This document shows positions 6,907-7,962 of a stretch of 7,962 nt of DNA, one piece after another. Source of the DNA: an uncultured Oscillospiraceae bacterium (GTDB taxonomy: Bacteria > Bacillota_A > Clostridia > Oscillospirales > Oscillospiraceae); the NCBI GenBank assembly GCA_900754605.1, contig CAAEDK010000134.1:1-7962 (forward strand), read 5' to 3'. How positions within the stretch are numbered: the first letter of the stretch is position 1; each line of letters begins with the position of its first letter. The position numbers were made by a program, and so were the translations under genes. The notes under the pieces are model-generated. The model had not been told where the DNA came from, did no database searches, and saw nothing but the letters and a program-made list of their open reading frames with translations.

Positions 6907-6922
6907 TCGGTAATGGTACAAT
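6894..6922 (+). promoter_or_regulatory. fba: Extended -10 promoter of fba
   Basis: The -35 box is weak, TTGTAT at 6894-6899 (3 of 6), but the -10 box TACAAT at 6917-6922 (5 of 6) is preceded by TGG (6914-6916), an extended -10, at a 17-base spacing. The predicted start is near 6929, about 29 bases before the ATG. Its spacer contains the -35 box of the divergent phosphofructokinase promoter. Confidence 0.65.
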
Positions 6923-6942
6923 ATGAATCGTAAAAATCTTTC

Positions 6943-6948
6943 AAGGAG
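6943..6948 (+). promoter_or_regulatory. fba: Ribosome binding site that decides the fba start
   Basis: AAGGAG lies 9 bases before ATG 6958 and directly touches the other in-frame ATG at 6949. Only 6958 has workable spacing, and the resulting N-terminus MPLVTTTEMFKKAY is typical of class II aldolases. Confidence 0.8.
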
Positions 6949-6957
6949 ATGGTCAAT

Positions 6958-7926
6958 ATGCCATTGGTTACCACGACTGAAATGTTCAAAAAGGCCTATG
7001 ACGGCGGGTATGCCATCGGTGCCTTCAATGTCAACAACATGGAAATCGTTCAGGGCATCACCGAGGCCGCTCAGGAGGAGAAGGCTCCCCTGATCCTGCA
7101 GGTGTCCAAGGGCGCTCGTGCCTATGCCAACCACACCTATCTGGTGAAGCTGGTGGAGGCCGCTGTGATCGAGTGCCCCGATATTCCCATCGCTCTGCAT
7201 CTGGATCACGGCCCCGATTTTGAGACCTGTAAGGCCTGCATCGACGGTGGTTTCACCTCCGTGATGATCGATGCCAGCTCCAAGCCCTTCGAGGAGAATA
7301 TTGCCATCACCAAGAAGGTCGTTGAGTACGCCCACGACCATGGCGTGGTGGTCGAGGCGGAGCTGGGTACCCTGGCCGGTGTGGAGGATGATGTGAAGGT
7401 CTCCGCTGAGGATTCCTCTTACACCCGTCCCGAGGAAGTAGAGGAGTTCGTGACCAAGACCGGCTGCGACTCCCTGGCCATCGCCATCGGCACCAGCCAT
7501 GGCGCCTACAAGTTTACCCCTGCCCAGTGCACCCGCAATGAGAAGGGCATCCTGGTGCCGCCTCCCCTGCGCTTCGATGTGCTGGAGGAGGTCTCTAAGC
7601 GCCTTCCTGGCTTCCCCATCGTGCTCCACGGCTCCTCCAGCGTGCCCCAGGAGTATGTGAAGATGATCAACGAGCACGGCGGAAAGATGCCCGATGCCAT
7701 CGGCATCCCCGAGGAGGAGCTGCGCCACGCCGCCGAGCTGTCCGTGTGTAAGATCAACATCGACTCTGATCTGCGCCTGACCATGACCGGCACCATCCGC
7801 CAGTTCTTCGAGGAGCATCCCGACAAGTTTGACCCCCGCGAGTATCTGAAGCCCGCCCGTGCCAACATCAAGGAGCTGGTCCGCCACAAGCTGATCCATG
7901 TTCTGGGCTGCGCCGGCAAGGCCTGA
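6958..7926 (+). CDS. fba: Fructose-1,6-bisphosphate aldolase, class II
   Basis: This cytosolic, zinc-dependent enzyme cleaves fructose 1,6-bisphosphate into dihydroxyacetone phosphate and glyceraldehyde 3-phosphate, and runs in reverse in gluconeogenesis. It has 322 residues, close to the ~310 of the shorter class II (IIB, Bacillus/Helicobacter-like) enzymes. Key motifs are GAFNVNN (21-27); LHLDHGPD (81-88), with catalytic D83 and Zn ligand H84; EAELGTLAG (133-141); IGTSHGAYK (177-185), with Zn ligand H181; VLHGSSSVP (222-230), with Zn ligand H224; and KINIDSDLR (265-273), for substrate phosphate binding. All expected active-site residues are present. Codons end mostly in C or G (GAG, AAG, ATC, CTG, CCC), more uniformly than in the purB operon, as expected of a highly expressed gene. 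It is divergent from the phosphofructokinase gene, which makes its substrate. The 36 bases after the stop codon show no terminator before the window ends. Tagatose-bisphosphate aldolase is a related alternative, but the context favours Fba. Confidence 0.96.
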   Translation: MPLVTTTEMFKKAYDGGYAIGAFNVNNMEIVQGITEAAQEEKAPLILQVSKGARAYANHTYLVKLVEAAVIECPDIPIALHLDHGPDFETCKACIDGGFTSVMIDASSKPFEENIAITKKVVEYAHDHGVVVEAELGTLAGVEDDVKVSAEDSSYTRPEEVEEFVTKTGCDSLAIAIGTSHGAYKFTPAQCTRNEKGILVPPPLRFDVLEEVSKRLPGFPIVLHGSSSVPQEYVKMINEHGGKMPDAIGIPEEELRHAAELSVCKINIDSDLRLTMTGTIRQFFEEHPDKFDPREYLKPARANIKELVRHKLIHVLGCAGKA

Positions 7927-7962
7927 TTCATACGAGCAACACACCCAATGCATCCAAAAACA

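Noticed and set aside
6919..6960. CAATATG at 6919-6925 and again at 6954-6960 in the fba leader
   Set aside because: The first copy is part of the -10 box and the second contains the start codon. The repeat is short and explained by those functions.
6874..7953. 359-codon open frame on the minus strand opposite fba
   Set aside because: The His/Leu/Gly-rich translation is typical of antisense reading of a gene with strong C/G third-position bias. It also runs through both divergent promoters and has no ribosome site.
1..7962. Search for CRISPR repeats, tRNA or rRNA genes, insertion sequences, attachment sites or phage genes
   Set aside because: None seen. Gaps between genes are short and every long stretch is explained by a conserved housekeeping or membrane gene.

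Overview
The window looks like ordinary chromosome from a moderately GC-rich Clostridia-type Firmicute, most likely a gut anaerobe of the Oscillospiraceae/Ruminococcaceae kind. That placement is inference. It rests on strong AGGAGG-type ribosome sites, GTG and TTG starts, a pyrophosphate-type phosphofructokinase beside a class II aldolase, a ferredoxin-bearing DUF362 protein, and an adenylosuccinate lyase of the long, animal-like type. I see no mobile element, CRISPR array, tRNA, rRNA, phage gene or toxin/defence gene.

Layout, left to right. (1) Positions 1-401 hold the C-terminal end of NAD-dependent DNA ligase (ligA), cut by the window edge. (2) An extended -10 promoter at 409-437 precedes four same-strand genes with gaps of 62, 64 and 20 bases: an EamA/DMT-family membrane transporter (487-1431), a DUF362 protein with two [4Fe-4S] motifs (1494-2624), purB (2689-4125) and an AI-2E/PerM-family membrane protein (4146-5435). 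No terminator is visible between them, so they probably form one operon. (3) A perfect 21-bp hairpin at 5496-5543 lies between this operon and the convergent phosphofructokinase gene, and probably stops transcription from both sides. (4) The PPi-type phosphofructokinase (minus strand, 5568-6812) and fructose-bisphosphate aldolase fba (plus strand, 6958-7926) are divergent. Their promoters are back to back, and the -35 region of each lies inside the promoter of the other. The last 36 bases hold no recognisable feature.

The genes form two functional blocks. Phosphofructokinase and aldolase catalyse consecutive steps of glycolysis (fructose 6-phosphate to fructose 1,6-bisphosphate to triose phosphates), and the shared control region suggests they are regulated together. 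The purB operon joins a purine enzyme to three proteins of uncertain role; only purB has a firm biochemical function. The points most worth following are the interleaved glycolytic promoters, the animal-like PurB, the GGND/PKTIDND phosphofructokinase, and the uncharacterised Fe-S protein in a purB operon. I found no convincing sign of a wholly new system.
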